From: JASHPR01 sp963833885
GTDB lineage: Bacteria; Actinomycetota; Actinomycetes; Streptosporangiales; Streptosporangiaceae
Direction: 5' to 3'
Assembly (NCBI GenBank): GCA_963833885.1
Contig: CAWHZU010000011.1
Span: forward strand, 124,001-188,000
DNA length: 64,000 bases
Shown here: positions 26,332 to 33,766 of the stretch, piece by piece
Layout of the letters: each line of letters starts with the position of its first letter
Position numbering within the stretch: position 1 is the first letter of the stretch
The notes under the pieces: generated by a model
The model's database searches: none
Told to the model about the DNA's origin: nothing
The model's input: the letters and a program-made list of their open reading frames with translations, nothing else
Made by a program: the position numbers and the translations under genes

Positions 26332-27111
26332 ATGAACATCGTCGTCTGCATGAAGCAGGTTCCCGACACGTGGTCGGAGCGCACGCTGAGGTCCACCGAC
26401 TCCACGCTGGACCGTGACGCGGCCGACGCGGTGATCAACGAGCTTGACGAGTACGCGATCGAGGAGGGCCTGCGCCTGGCCGAGGCGAACGGCGGCGAGG
26501 TGACGATCCTGTCCATGGGACCGCAGAAGGCGAGCGAGTCGATCCGCAAGGCGCTGTCGATGGGCGCGGACAAGGCGGTCCATCTTCTCGACGACGCGCT
26601 GCACGGGTCGGACGCGCTGGCGACCTCGGCGGCGCTCGCCGCCGTGCTCGGCCGGATCGGGTTCGACCTGGTGATCCTGGGCTCGGAGTCCACCGATGCC
26701 CGGATGGGCGTGATGGCCGCGATGCTGGCCGAGCGGCTCGGCGTTCCGCAGCTGTCGTTTGCCAGCAAGGTGGACGTGGACGGGACCGCGATCTCCATCA
26801 ACCGGCAGGCCGACTACGGCTACGACCGGGTCGAGGCCAGCCTGCCAGCGGTCGTGAGCGTGGTCGAGAAGATCAACGAGCCACGCTACCCGTCCTTCAA
26901 GGGGATCATGGCGGCGAAGAAGAAGCCGGTCGAGACGCTGAGCCTGGCGGACATCGGCCTCGAGCCCGGCCAGGTCGGCCTCGCTTCGGCGGCCACCGAG
27001 GTGGTCAGCTTCGCCAAGCGGCCGCCGCGGCAGGCCGGCACGGTCGTCAAGGACGAAGGCGACGGCGGCGTGAAGGCGGCCGAGTTCCTCGCCGCGCAGA
27101 AGTTCATCTGA
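26332..27111 (+). CDS. etfB: electron transfer flavoprotein beta subunit
   Basis: A 259-residue beta subunit (AMP-binding) of ETF, which collects electrons from acyl-CoA dehydrogenases. It opens MNIVVCMKQVPDTW and has the signature region VEASLPAVVSVVEKINEPRYPS near residue 165. The ATG at 26332 is chosen for that opening; AAGGAGG occurs 13 nt upstream. etfA follows after 51 nt, giving the usual operon. Confidence 0.95.
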   Translation: MNIVVCMKQVPDTWSERTLRSTDSTLDRDAADAVINELDEYAIEEGLRLAEANGGEVTILSMGPQKASESIRKALSMGADKAVHLLDDALHGSDALATSAALAAVLGRIGFDLVILGSESTDARMGVMAAMLAERLGVPQLSFASKVDVDGTAISINRQADYGYDRVEASLPAVVSVVEKINEPRYPSFKGIMAAKKKPVETLSLADIGLEPGQVGLASAATEVVSFAKRPPRQAGTVVKDEGDGGVKAAEFLAAQKFI

Positions 27112-27162
27112 GCCTGGGTTCACGCAGGCTGCGTTCAATCCGAGGCTGGAGGGCCCCATTAC

Positions 27163-28119
27163 ATGGCTGAGATCCTGGTCCTCGCCGAGCACGACGGCGA
27201 GACGGTCAAGAAGGTCACTTGCGAGCTGCTGACCCTGGCCCGCCGCTTCGGCGAGCCGTCGGTCGTCTGGGCCGGCCCGGGCGCCGACGGCGGCCGGGAG
27301 CGGCTGGCCGAGTTCGGCGCTGCCAAGGTGTACGTCGCGGGCGGAGACGAGCTAAGCGAGTACGTGGTCGCGCCGAAGGCGGAACTGCTGGCTGGTCTTG
27401 TGGCGGACAAGTCGCCGCTGGCAGTGCTGGTCGCCAGCACCGCCGAGGGCCGCGAGATCGCGGGCAGGCTGGCGGTGAAGACAGATTCTGGCCTGATCAC
27501 CGACGCGGTCGACCTCGGCGATGACCTGATCGCCGAGCAGTCGATCTTCGGCGGCGCGATCGTCGTCCAGTCCAAGGTCCGCTCCGGGACGCCGATCGTG
27601 GCCGTGCGCCCCAACGCCGTCGCACCGGAGCCCGCGCCGGGAGCCGCCGAGGCCGAGAACGTCAGCTTCCAGGCCAGCGACGTGGCGAAGAGCGCGCACG
27701 TCATCGAGCGCGTGGTGCAGGAGCGCGGGGAGCGGCCCGAGCTCACCGAGGCCTCGATCGTGGTCTCCGGCGGCCGTGGGGTGGGCAGCGGCGACAACTT
27801 TGCGCTGATCGAGAAGCTTGCCGACTCGCTCGGGGCCGCGGTGGGCGCGTCCCGGGCGGCGACCGACGCGGGCTGGTACCCGCACCAGTTCCAGGTCGGC
27901 CAGACCGGGAAGACCGTGTCGCCGCAGCTGTACATGGCGGTCGGCATTTCCGGGGCCATCCAGCACCGGGCCGGCATGCAGACGTCCAAGACCATCATGG
28001 TGATCAACAAGGACGCTGAGGCACCAATATTCGAGCTCGCCGACTTCGGCGTCGTCGGGGACCTATTCCAGGTGGTTCCGCAGCTGACGGACCAGATCCA
28101 GAAGCGGTCACAGGGCTGA
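27163..28119 (+). CDS. etfA: electron transfer flavoprotein alpha subunit
   Basis: A 318-residue FAD-binding partner of EtfB. The C-terminal FAD domain is clear: VVSGGRGVGSGDNF, VGASRAATDAGW, QVGQTGKTVSPQLYMAVGIS and GAIQHRAGMQ, ending with INKDAEAPIFELADFGVVGD. The heterodimer would hand electrons to an ETF:quinone oxidoreductase, which is not encoded in this window. Confidence 0.96.
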   Translation: MAEILVLAEHDGETVKKVTCELLTLARRFGEPSVVWAGPGADGGRERLAEFGAAKVYVAGGDELSEYVVAPKAELLAGLVADKSPLAVLVASTAEGREIAGRLAVKTDSGLITDAVDLGDDLIAEQSIFGGAIVVQSKVRSGTPIVAVRPNAVAPEPAPGAAEAENVSFQASDVAKSAHVIERVVQERGERPELTEASIVVSGGRGVGSGDNFALIEKLADSLGAAVGASRAATDAGWYPHQFQVGQTGKTVSPQLYMAVGISGAIQHRAGMQTSKTIMVINKDAEAPIFELADFGVVGDLFQVVPQLTDQIQKRSQG

Positions 28120-28160
28120 AAGAGGCTCATTCGCGGCACCGGTCGCTGGCCTGTCCCAGC

Positions 28161-28166
28161 TAGGCT
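28161..28166 (+). promoter_or_regulatory. -10 box of a leaderless cysteine desulfurase gene
   Basis: TAGGCT lies 8 nt before the ATG at 28175 with no Shine-Dalgarno sequence between them. This is the same arrangement as in front of several other genes in the window. Confidence 0.45.
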
Positions 28167-28174
28167 GATTCATC

Positions 28175-29389
28175 ATGGGATACCTCGATGCCGGCGGTGG
28201 CCGCCGGGCGCCGGCCTCGCCCGTGTACCTGGATCACGCGGCGACCGCCCCGATGCTGCCCGAGGCCATCGAGGCGATGACCGAGGAGCTTGCCGAGCTC
28301 GGCAATCCCTCGTCGCTGCATAATGCGGGCCGCCGGGCGCGCCGGGTCGTAGAGGAGTCGCGGGAGCAGATCGCGGCCGCCTACGGCGCCCGTCCCAGCG
28401 AGGTGATCTTTACAAGCGGCGGGACCGAGGCGGACAACCTGGCCGTTAAGGGGCTGTTCTGGGCGCGGCGCGCCGCGGATCCTGGGCGGCGGCGGGTGCT
28501 GGCCGCGGCGATCGAGCATCACGCGGTCCTCGACTCGGTCTCATGGCTGTACAGCCACGAGGGGGCCGAAGTCGGTCGGCCAGCGCTCGACGATGCCGGC
28601 ATGATCACGCCAGCGGCGCTGCGCGAGGCCATCGAGGCCGACCCCGATGCCGTCGCGCTGGTCAGCATCATGTGGGCCAACAACGAGGTCGGCACCGTCC
28701 AGCCGGTCGCGGACCTGGCCGCCGTTGCCGGCGAGTACCGGATCCCGTTCCACAGCGACGCCGTGCAGGCAGCCGGGCAGTTGCCGGTCAGCCTGGCGGG
28801 CAGCGGCGCTTCCGCCCTCACGGTCACCGCGCACAAGATTGGCGGACCGGTCGGCGCCGGCGCGCTGCTGCTGGCGCGGGGGACCGACCTGGTACCGGTT
28901 CTGCATGGCGGCGGGCAGGAACGCGACGTTCGGTCCGGAACCCTGGACGCCCCGGCGATCCGGGCCTTCGCGGTCGCCGTCGAGATCGCAACCGGACGCC
29001 GGGCCGACGAGAACAAGCGGCTCGCCGGGCTGCGTGACGACCTGATCGCGCAGGTGCTGGCCGCGGTGCCGGACGCCATCCTGAACGGTGCGCCGCCCGG
29101 CCCCGGCCGGCTGCCGGGTAACGCGCACTTCTCGTTCCCCGGCTGTGAGGGCGACGCGCTGCTGATGCTGCTGGACGCCAAGGGCATCGCCTGCTCAACC
29201 GGGTCCGCGTGCACGGCGGGCGTGGCGGAACCCAGTCACGTGCTGCTCGCGATGGGTGCCGACGAGGCGCGGGCCCGCGGGTCGCTGCGGTTCTCGCTGG
29301 GGCACTCGAGCACCGAGGCCGATGTGGACGCGCTGGGCGCGGTCATCGGCGAGGCCGTGGAACGCGCCCGCCGCGCGGGCGCCCGCTGA
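28175..29389 (+). CDS. cysteine desulfurase (NifS/IscS-like)
   Basis: A 404-residue PLP enzyme that removes sulfur from cysteine as a persulfide. It has VYLDHAATAPM, the cofactor lysine in TAHKIGGPVG (Lys221) and the persulfide cysteine in CSTGSACTAG (Cys346). Its neighbour MnmA needs persulfide sulfur for tRNA 2-thiolation, so supplying MnmA is the likely role, although Fe-S assembly is also possible. Several actinomycetes keep this gene near mnmA. Only the MaoC gene, on the other strand, lies between. Confidence 0.93.
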   Translation: MGYLDAGGGRRAPASPVYLDHAATAPMLPEAIEAMTEELAELGNPSSLHNAGRRARRVVEESREQIAAAYGARPSEVIFTSGGTEADNLAVKGLFWARRAADPGRRRVLAAAIEHHAVLDSVSWLYSHEGAEVGRPALDDAGMITPAALREAIEADPDAVALVSIMWANNEVGTVQPVADLAAVAGEYRIPFHSDAVQAAGQLPVSLAGSGASALTVTAHKIGGPVGAGALLLARGTDLVPVLHGGGQERDVRSGTLDAPAIRAFAVAVEIATGRRADENKRLAGLRDDLIAQVLAAVPDAILNGAPPGPGRLPGNAHFSFPGCEGDALLMLLDAKGIACSTGSACTAGVAEPSHVLLAMGADEARARGSLRFSLGHSSTEADVDALGAVIGEAVERARRAGAR

Positions 29390-29405
29390 CGGCTGGGCGG
29401 GCCGG

Positions 29406-29921
29406 TCAGGTGGGGTTGCGGGTGCGGATGAGGTTCATGGCGGTGAGCGTGAGGACGATCTCGTTGTTCTGATTGATCAGCTCGGCGCTGGTGCGGACCA
29501 GGCCGCGGTCCGGCTTGGACCGTGACCGGCGGGTCTCCACGAACGTGCACCGCAGCCGCAGCGAGTCGCCGGGACGGACCGGGGCGGGCCAGCGCAGCTC
29601 GTCGATGCCGGGAGAGGCGAGGCTGGCCACCCTGGACAGGCAGTGATCGGCAAACATCCGCATCAGGATCCCGGCCGTGTGCCACCCGCTGGCGATCAGG
29701 CCATGGAACGGCCCGGCGGCGGCGAACTCCGGATCGACGTGGATCGGCTGCGGGTCGAATGCCCGGGCGAAGTCGAGGATCTCCGCTTCGGTCACCGTGA
29801 TGTACCCGTACTCGTAGACCGCGCCCTGGACGTAGTCCTCGAAGTAGCGGTCGTCGATGGGAACGGCGAAGTCGTCGGCGCTGAGGGTCCTGGTGCTGGG
29901 CGGGATGGCTCCCTGCGGCAT
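29406..29921 (-). CDS. MaoC-family hot-dog dehydratase
   Basis: A 171-residue enoyl-CoA hydratase-like protein. The hydratase motif YITVTEAEILDFARAFDPQP continues with IHVD, containing the Asp/His pair, and GLIASGWHTAGILMRM follows. Such proteins hydrate 2-enoyl-CoA in fatty-acid or amino-acid breakdown. The ATG at 29921 is preceded by AAGGAG. It converges on the cysteine desulfurase and diverges from mnmA. The pathway is not determined; ETF genes 2 kb away are compatible with beta-oxidation. Confidence 0.86.
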   Translation of the reverse strand: MPQGAIPPSTRTLSADDFAVPIDDRYFEDYVQGAVYEYGYITVTEAEILDFARAFDPQPIHVDPEFAAAGPFHGLIASGWHTAGILMRMFADHCLSRVASLASPGIDELRWPAPVRPGDSLRLRCTFVETRRSRSKPDRGLVRTSAELINQNNEIVLTLTAMNLIRTRNPT

Positions 29922-30015
29922 GCGCGCTCCTTAGTCGTCGATCCCAGCACAGTCTGCCGGGGCCGCCGGACGGTGGCGAAGGCAGTACCTGGTACCGCTG
30001 GAACCCGCGGGCGCA

Positions 30016-30021
30016 TACCCT
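30016..30021 (+). promoter_or_regulatory. -10 box of leaderless mnmA
   Basis: TACCCT lies 8 nt before the ATG at 30030, with no ribosome-binding site between. Assignment rests on spacing alone. Confidence 0.35.
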
Positions 30022-30029
30022 CGAACACG

Positions 30030-31148
30030 ATGAATCCGCTTCGCGTGCTCGCCGCGATGTCCGGCGGTGTGGACTCGGCTGTCGCCGCCGCCAGGGCCGC
30101 CGACGCCGGTCACGACGTGACCGGCGTCCATCTCGCGCTGTCCAGAAACCCCAGCTCCTACCGGACCGGAGCGCGCGGCTGCTGCACCCTGGAGGACGCC
30201 AGGGACGCCCGCCGCGCCGCCGACGTCATCGGCATCCCGTTCTACGTGTGGGATCTGGCCGAGCAGTTCCACCGGGACGTGGTGCAGGACTTCGTCGATG
30301 AGTACGCGCGCGGCCACACGCCCAATCCCTGCCTGCGCTGCAACGAGAAGATCAAGTTCGCGGCCGTGCTCGACCGCGCGGTCGCGCTCGGCTTCGACGC
30401 CGTCTGCACGGGCCACCACGCGCGGTTGATGCCAGTGGACGGTGACGTCGGCCCGGCGGGCGGCCAGCGGCTGCTGCGCAGCGTGGACCAGGCCAAGGAC
30501 CAGTCATACGTGCTGGCGGTGCTGACCGCCGAGCAGCTGGCCAGGGCGATGTTCCCGCTCGGCGGCAGCACCAAGGAGCAGGTGCGCAGGGAGGCCGCCG
30601 AGCGCGGCCTCGGGGTGGCTGACAAGCCGGACAGCCACGACGTCTGCTTCATCGCCGACGGGAACACCAGGAAGTTCCTCGAGGGCAGGCTCGGCGCGCT
30701 GCCGGGCCGCATCGTCGACACCGAGGGCGCAGTCGTCGGCAGCCACGACGGCAGCTACGGCTTCACGGTCGGACAGCGCAAGGGCCTGCGCATCGGCACC
30801 CCGGCACCGGACGGCAGGCCCCGTTACGTCCTGGACATCGAGCCGGTATCGAACACGGTCACCGTCGGCCCTGCCGAGGCTCTCGGCGTCACCGACATCG
30901 AGGCGGGCCGGCCGGTGTGGAGCGGGTGCCTGCCCCCGGCGGCCCCGGTCGACTGCCTGGTCCAGCTGCGCGCGCACGGCGAGCAGTACGGGGCGAGCGC
31001 GTGGCTGGACGGCGGCACCCTGCGGATCCGGCTGAGTCAGCCCGCCCGCGGCGTGGCCAGGGGGCAGGCCGCCGTCTTGTACGACGGCAACGTCGTGCTC
31101 GGCAGCGCCACGATCACGGGAACCCGTCAGCCGGCAATGACCCCCTGA
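30030..31148 (+). CDS. mnmA: tRNA-specific 2-thiouridylase
   Basis: A 372-residue enzyme that thiolates the wobble uridine of Glu, Gln and Lys tRNAs. The ATP PP-loop SGGVDS is at residues 11-16, the nucleophile is in NPCLRCN (Cys101) and the persulfide cysteine is in DVCFIADG (Cys206). The C-terminal half has SYGFTVGQRKGLRIG. The ATG at 30030 is chosen because the PP-loop sits directly behind it. A strong hairpin follows the stop. The upstream cysteine desulfurase is the plausible sulfur donor. Confidence 0.96.
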   Translation: MNPLRVLAAMSGGVDSAVAAARAADAGHDVTGVHLALSRNPSSYRTGARGCCTLEDARDARRAADVIGIPFYVWDLAEQFHRDVVQDFVDEYARGHTPNPCLRCNEKIKFAAVLDRAVALGFDAVCTGHHARLMPVDGDVGPAGGQRLLRSVDQAKDQSYVLAVLTAEQLARAMFPLGGSTKEQVRREAAERGLGVADKPDSHDVCFIADGNTRKFLEGRLGALPGRIVDTEGAVVGSHDGSYGFTVGQRKGLRIGTPAPDGRPRYVLDIEPVSNTVTVGPAEALGVTDIEAGRPVWSGCLPPAAPVDCLVQLRAHGEQYGASAWLDGGTLRIRLSQPARGVARGQAAVLYDGNVVLGSATITGTRQPAMTP

Positions 31149-31154
31149 CCGGAA

Positions 31155-31181
31155 CGAGGCCCGCCACCTGGGCGGGCCTCG
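31155..31181. terminator. bidirectional terminator between mnmA and the micro-ORFs
   Basis: A perfect 11-bp stem CGAGGCCCGCC / GGCGGGCCTCG closes a five-base loop, 6 nt after mnmA. It can end mnmA on the plus strand and the micro-ORF transcript on the minus strand. There is no T-tract. Confidence 0.7.
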
Positions 31182-31209
31182 CCGGTCGATAAGCGCGAAT
31201 CCGGTCCCG

Positions 31210-31272
31210 TCAGCGGGGGTCGTAGTGCTCGTAGCGGTACTGCGCCGAAGGGCGCGAGTGGTACTTGGCCAT
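31210..31272 (-). CDS. 20-residue micro-ORF, copy 1 (unknown function)
   Basis: ATG to TGA encodes MAKYHSRPSAQYRYEHYDPR. AGGAGGT lies four nucleotides upstream of the ATG, the strongest type of ribosome site in the window. The same peptide is encoded again, at the nucleotide level without change, at 31456-31518. The peptide is rich in Tyr, Arg and His, with no hydrophobic stretch, signal sequence or cysteine. I do not recognise it. It could be a small regulatory protein, a modified-peptide precursor, or part of a duplicated RNA element. The two copies and ribosome sites argue against chance. Confidence 0.55.
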   Translation of the reverse strand: MAKYHSRPSAQYRYEHYDPR

Positions 31273-31455
31273 GACACCTCCTCGTCCGTGCAGTGCGATC
31301 GGCAGTAACCGAAAACCGCAGATCACACGGGTCCTAGCGGTATTTAGCCCGCGCCGCGTGTCCCGTTACAGCGGCCCCCGTCCTGGTGCGGGTCTGGTTA
31401 TGTCGTCCGGCGCGAAGACCGGATGAGTTTTGCGATTCAGGAGCGTCCGGTCCCG

Positions 31456-31518
31456 TCAGCGGGGGTCGTAGTGCTCGTAGCGGTACTGCGCCGAAGGGCG
31501 CGAGTGGTACTTGGCCAT
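31456..31518 (-). CDS. 20-residue micro-ORF, copy 2 (identical to copy 1)
   Basis: It encodes the same 20 residues with the same codons as 31210-31272, again behind GGAGGAGGTG. The duplicated block is about 85 bp, covering a few bases beyond the stop through the ribosome site. The sequences further upstream have diverged, apart from a shared CTGCCGAT, so the duplication is not brand-new and the reading frame appears to have been kept. It lies downstream of the GntR gene on the same strand but beyond that gene's terminator hairpin. Confidence 0.55.
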   Translation of the reverse strand: MAKYHSRPSAQYRYEHYDPR

Positions 31519-31635
31519 AGCACCTCCTCCGTTCAACTCGTCGTAATCGGCAGCCCCGGACCGAAGCGGCCCGCGACTGGCCTCGTCCGTGACCCGCCGC
31601 CGGGCGGGCCACGTAAGCCTGCGCCACCACCAAAA

Positions 31636-31659
31636 GCCCGGCGGCTCGGGCCGCCGGGC
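31636..31659 (-). terminator. rho-independent terminator of the GntR gene
   Basis: On the minus strand a ten-base stem GCCCGGCGGC / GCCGCCGGGC with a four-base loop is followed by TTTTGG. It starts 14 nt after the GntR stop. It is the only stem in this region with a T-tract. Confidence 0.75.
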
Positions 31660-31672
31660 ACCAACTGGGCTG

Positions 31673-32464
31673 CTAGCCGTCGCGCTCCGGCGCGTCGTCG
31701 GGAACCTTGCCCACGGAGGCGGAGAACTGGTTGCGGTCGGCCGGGTACACGCTGGTCGTCAGCCGGAAGGGCTGTCCGTGCTCATCGAAGGCCACCCGCT
31801 GCACCTCGAACACCGGGACCCGCCCGTTGTCGGGGAGCTTGAAGAATACGGTCTCGTTGCTGTCCGGGGCGCGGACCGTGACCCTGTCGCGGTAGCCGAC
31901 CTGGGTGAGCCCGGGCGTGGTCCCCAGGTACGCGACGGCGCCTCCATCGATGTTGGAGGCCTGGATGAGCTTGACCGCTCCGCGCTCGACCAGACTCATT
32001 GGGTAGAACGACGTCTGCAGCGAGAACGGGATGTCGTCGATGTAGCGCTGCTGGTGCCTGCTGACCACCGTGGAGCTGTCCGGGAGCTTGAGCTCATTCT
32101 GAACCACGCCGACCGCCTGCTGGATCTCCACCCTCGGCACGGTGGAGGTCGGCCTGCGCAGCGCCGCTTCTACCTCGGCGATGTAGACCGGGCCCTCGTC
32201 GTCACGCCCCTTGCCGGGGTCCCCGGTCAGCGATGTGACGAACGGCACGATCTTCTCGACCACGAACGTTCCCTGACCGGGGCGGGTCTCCACAAGGCTG
32301 CGGGTGATCAGCCACTTGATAGCGTCCCGGACGGTATTACGTGAGGCGTCATAGCGCTCTCTGAGCTCGATCTCGGTGGGCAGCTGGCTGCCACGCGGCA
32401 ATGCGCCTGACTCGATCTTGTCCCGCAGATCCTCGGCGATCCGGCGGTACATGGGATCAGGCAT
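31673..32464 (-). CDS. GntR-family (HutC/UTRA) transcriptional regulator
   Basis: A 263-residue regulator. Residues 1-75 are the GntR winged helix: MYRRIAEDLRDKIESG, then PTEIELRERYDASRNTVRDA and the wing VETRPGQGTFVV. A UTRA effector-binding domain follows, with the typical QRYIDDIPFSLQTSFYPMSL near residue 145. It probably binds a small effector and represses its own gene through the perfect palindrome at 32490-32508, 26 bp upstream of the ATG. GGAGG lies 4 nt before the start. No obvious target operon is adjacent other than the micro-ORFs and the divergent metE-like gene. Confidence 0.9.
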   Translation of the reverse strand: MPDPMYRRIAEDLRDKIESGALPRGSQLPTEIELRERYDASRNTVRDAIKWLITRSLVETRPGQGTFVVEKIVPFVTSLTGDPGKGRDDEGPVYIAEVEAALRRPTSTVPRVEIQQAVGVVQNELKLPDSSTVVSRHQQRYIDDIPFSLQTSFYPMSLVERGAVKLIQASNIDGGAVAYLGTTPGLTQVGYRDRVTVRAPDSNETVFFKLPDNGRVPVFEVQRVAFDEHGQPFRLTTSVYPADRNQFSASVGKVPDDAPERDG

Positions 32465-32489
32465 CGGGCCTCCGATCGGACATCAGAAT

Positions 32490-32508
32490 AGTACCAAAGG
32501 TTGGTACT
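32490..32508. promoter_or_regulatory. palindromic operator upstream of the GntR gene
   Basis: AGTACCAAAGGTTGGTACT is a perfect 8+3+8 inverted repeat, upstream of and very close to the GntR start. It has the shape expected of a GntR/HutC operator and would overlap the promoter, giving autoregulation. Confidence 0.7.
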
Positions 32509-32712
32509 GCTCGACCGGCAGGATTCATGGGGGTCACCCTAGCAGTCCAGGTCCTTGGGTCAAGGATCTGGCGGCAAGTTTCTGGGCCGCCAGGGGACCC
32601 GGCCGCCAGCCAGCGTCCACACGACCGCTGTCTCGCGGCGGGACGGCACTGACCTGCCATTCGGTGAGCCTGGTGAGCGAATTACCGCACCGCGATTGTC
32701 GGTGCCGCCCGC

Positions 32713-32718
32713 TAGGCT
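32713..32718 (+). promoter_or_regulatory. -10 box of the leaderless metE-like gene
   Basis: TAGGCT lies 7 nt before the GTG at 32726 and no Shine-Dalgarno sequence is present. The 200 nt between here and the GntR operator show no gene. Confidence 0.45.
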
Positions 32719-32725
32719 CTGCTGC

Positions 32726-33766
32726 GTGGGCGATGAGTCACAGCGGTTCGCATGGCCCCAGGCAGCCGCCACCGGGGTTGGATCCATGCCGGGCACCGAC
32801 CCGGCCGAGGCCGTCGCCGTGGTGCTCGGCGAGCTGCCCGACCTTCCCCATCTGCCCGAGCTGCCCGCTCGCGGGGCGGGGGCCGACCTGACCGGGCGGA
32901 CCGCGGCGCTGCTCGTCGACCTCCCGGTCGAGACGACGGCCGGCCGCTGGAAGCTGGCCGCCCGCCCGGGCCGCGATCAGCGCCGGGCCGCCGACCTGCT
33001 GTCCGCCGACCTGGACGCGATGCAGGAGGCGGCCGCGGACTGGACCGGGCCGTTCAAGGTGCAGGTCTGCGGCCCGTGGACGCTGGCGGCCACGATCGAG
33101 CTGACCCGCAGCCAGAACCCGGCGCTGGCCGACCCCGGCGCGGTGGCCGACCTGATCGCCTCGCTGGCCGAGGGCGTGGCCAGGCACGTCGCGGAGATCC
33201 GCGGCCGGCTCCCCGGCGCCACGCTGCTGCTGCAGCTGGACGAGCCCGCCCTCCCAGCCGTTCTGGCTGGCTCGGTCCCCACGGCGAGCGGGCTCAACCG
33301 GGTCGGAGCCGTGGACAGGAGCCTGACCACGGAGGGCCTGCGCTCCGTGCTGGCCGCCACGACAGCGTTCGGCCTCGTGCACTGCTGCGCGAGCGGCATC
33401 CCATTCGGGCTGCTCAGGGAGGCAGGAGCGCAGGCTGTCGCGTTCGACATGGGCCTGCTGAGGCGCGAGGACGAGGACAACCTGGCCGAGCTCGTCGAGG
33501 CTGATCTTGGGATCTTCGCCGGTGTGATTCAGAGCCCGCTACGCGACGCGCCGCTCACTCAGCGCTCGCCCCGGGACCCTGGTGCGGATGTGCTCGGCCT
33601 GTGGCACCGGATGGGGATCCCGCCCGGCGGGCTCGACCGGCAGGTGGTGCTGACCCCGGCCTGCGGGCTGGCCGGGGCGTCGCCCGCCGCCGCCAGGGCC
33701 ACGCTGGCCCGGTGCCGTGAGGCGGCACGGCTGCTGCCGGAGCTGATCGACGAGGGGGTGGCATGA
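32726..33766 (+). CDS. short methionine-synthase-II-like (MetE/UROD superfamily) protein
   Basis: A 346-residue protein resembling the catalytic C-terminal barrel of cobalamin-independent methionine synthase: ATGVGSMPGTDP, KVQVCGPWTLAATIEL, LLLQLDEPALPAVLAG, LVHCCASGIPFGLL and LTPACGLAG. The final Cys and the His/Cys in VHCCASG could form the zinc site. It is half the length of full MetE and lacks the N-terminal folate-binding barrel, so the methyl donor may differ. A GTG start is used. Its TGA overlaps the ATG of ligA, indicating coupling, an arrangement also known in Streptomyces. Confidence 0.82.
   Translation: MGDESQRFAWPQAAATGVGSMPGTDPAEAVAVVLGELPDLPHLPELPARGAGADLTGRTAALLVDLPVETTAGRWKLAARPGRDQRRAADLLSADLDAMQEAAADWTGPFKVQVCGPWTLAATIELTRSQNPALADPGAVADLIASLAEGVARHVAEIRGRLPGATLLLQLDEPALPAVLAGSVPTASGLNRVGAVDRSLTTEGLRSVLAATTAFGLVHCCASGIPFGLLREAGAQAVAFDMGLLRREDEDNLAELVEADLGIFAGVIQSPLRDAPLTQRSPRDPGADVLGLWHRMGIPPGGLDRQVVLTPACGLAGASPAAARATLARCREAARLLPELIDEGVA

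Noticed and set aside
31334..31633. 99-codon minus-strand open frame across the micro-ORF region
   Set aside because: It is in another frame from the two micro-ORFs, lacks a ribosome site and is not duplicated as a unit.
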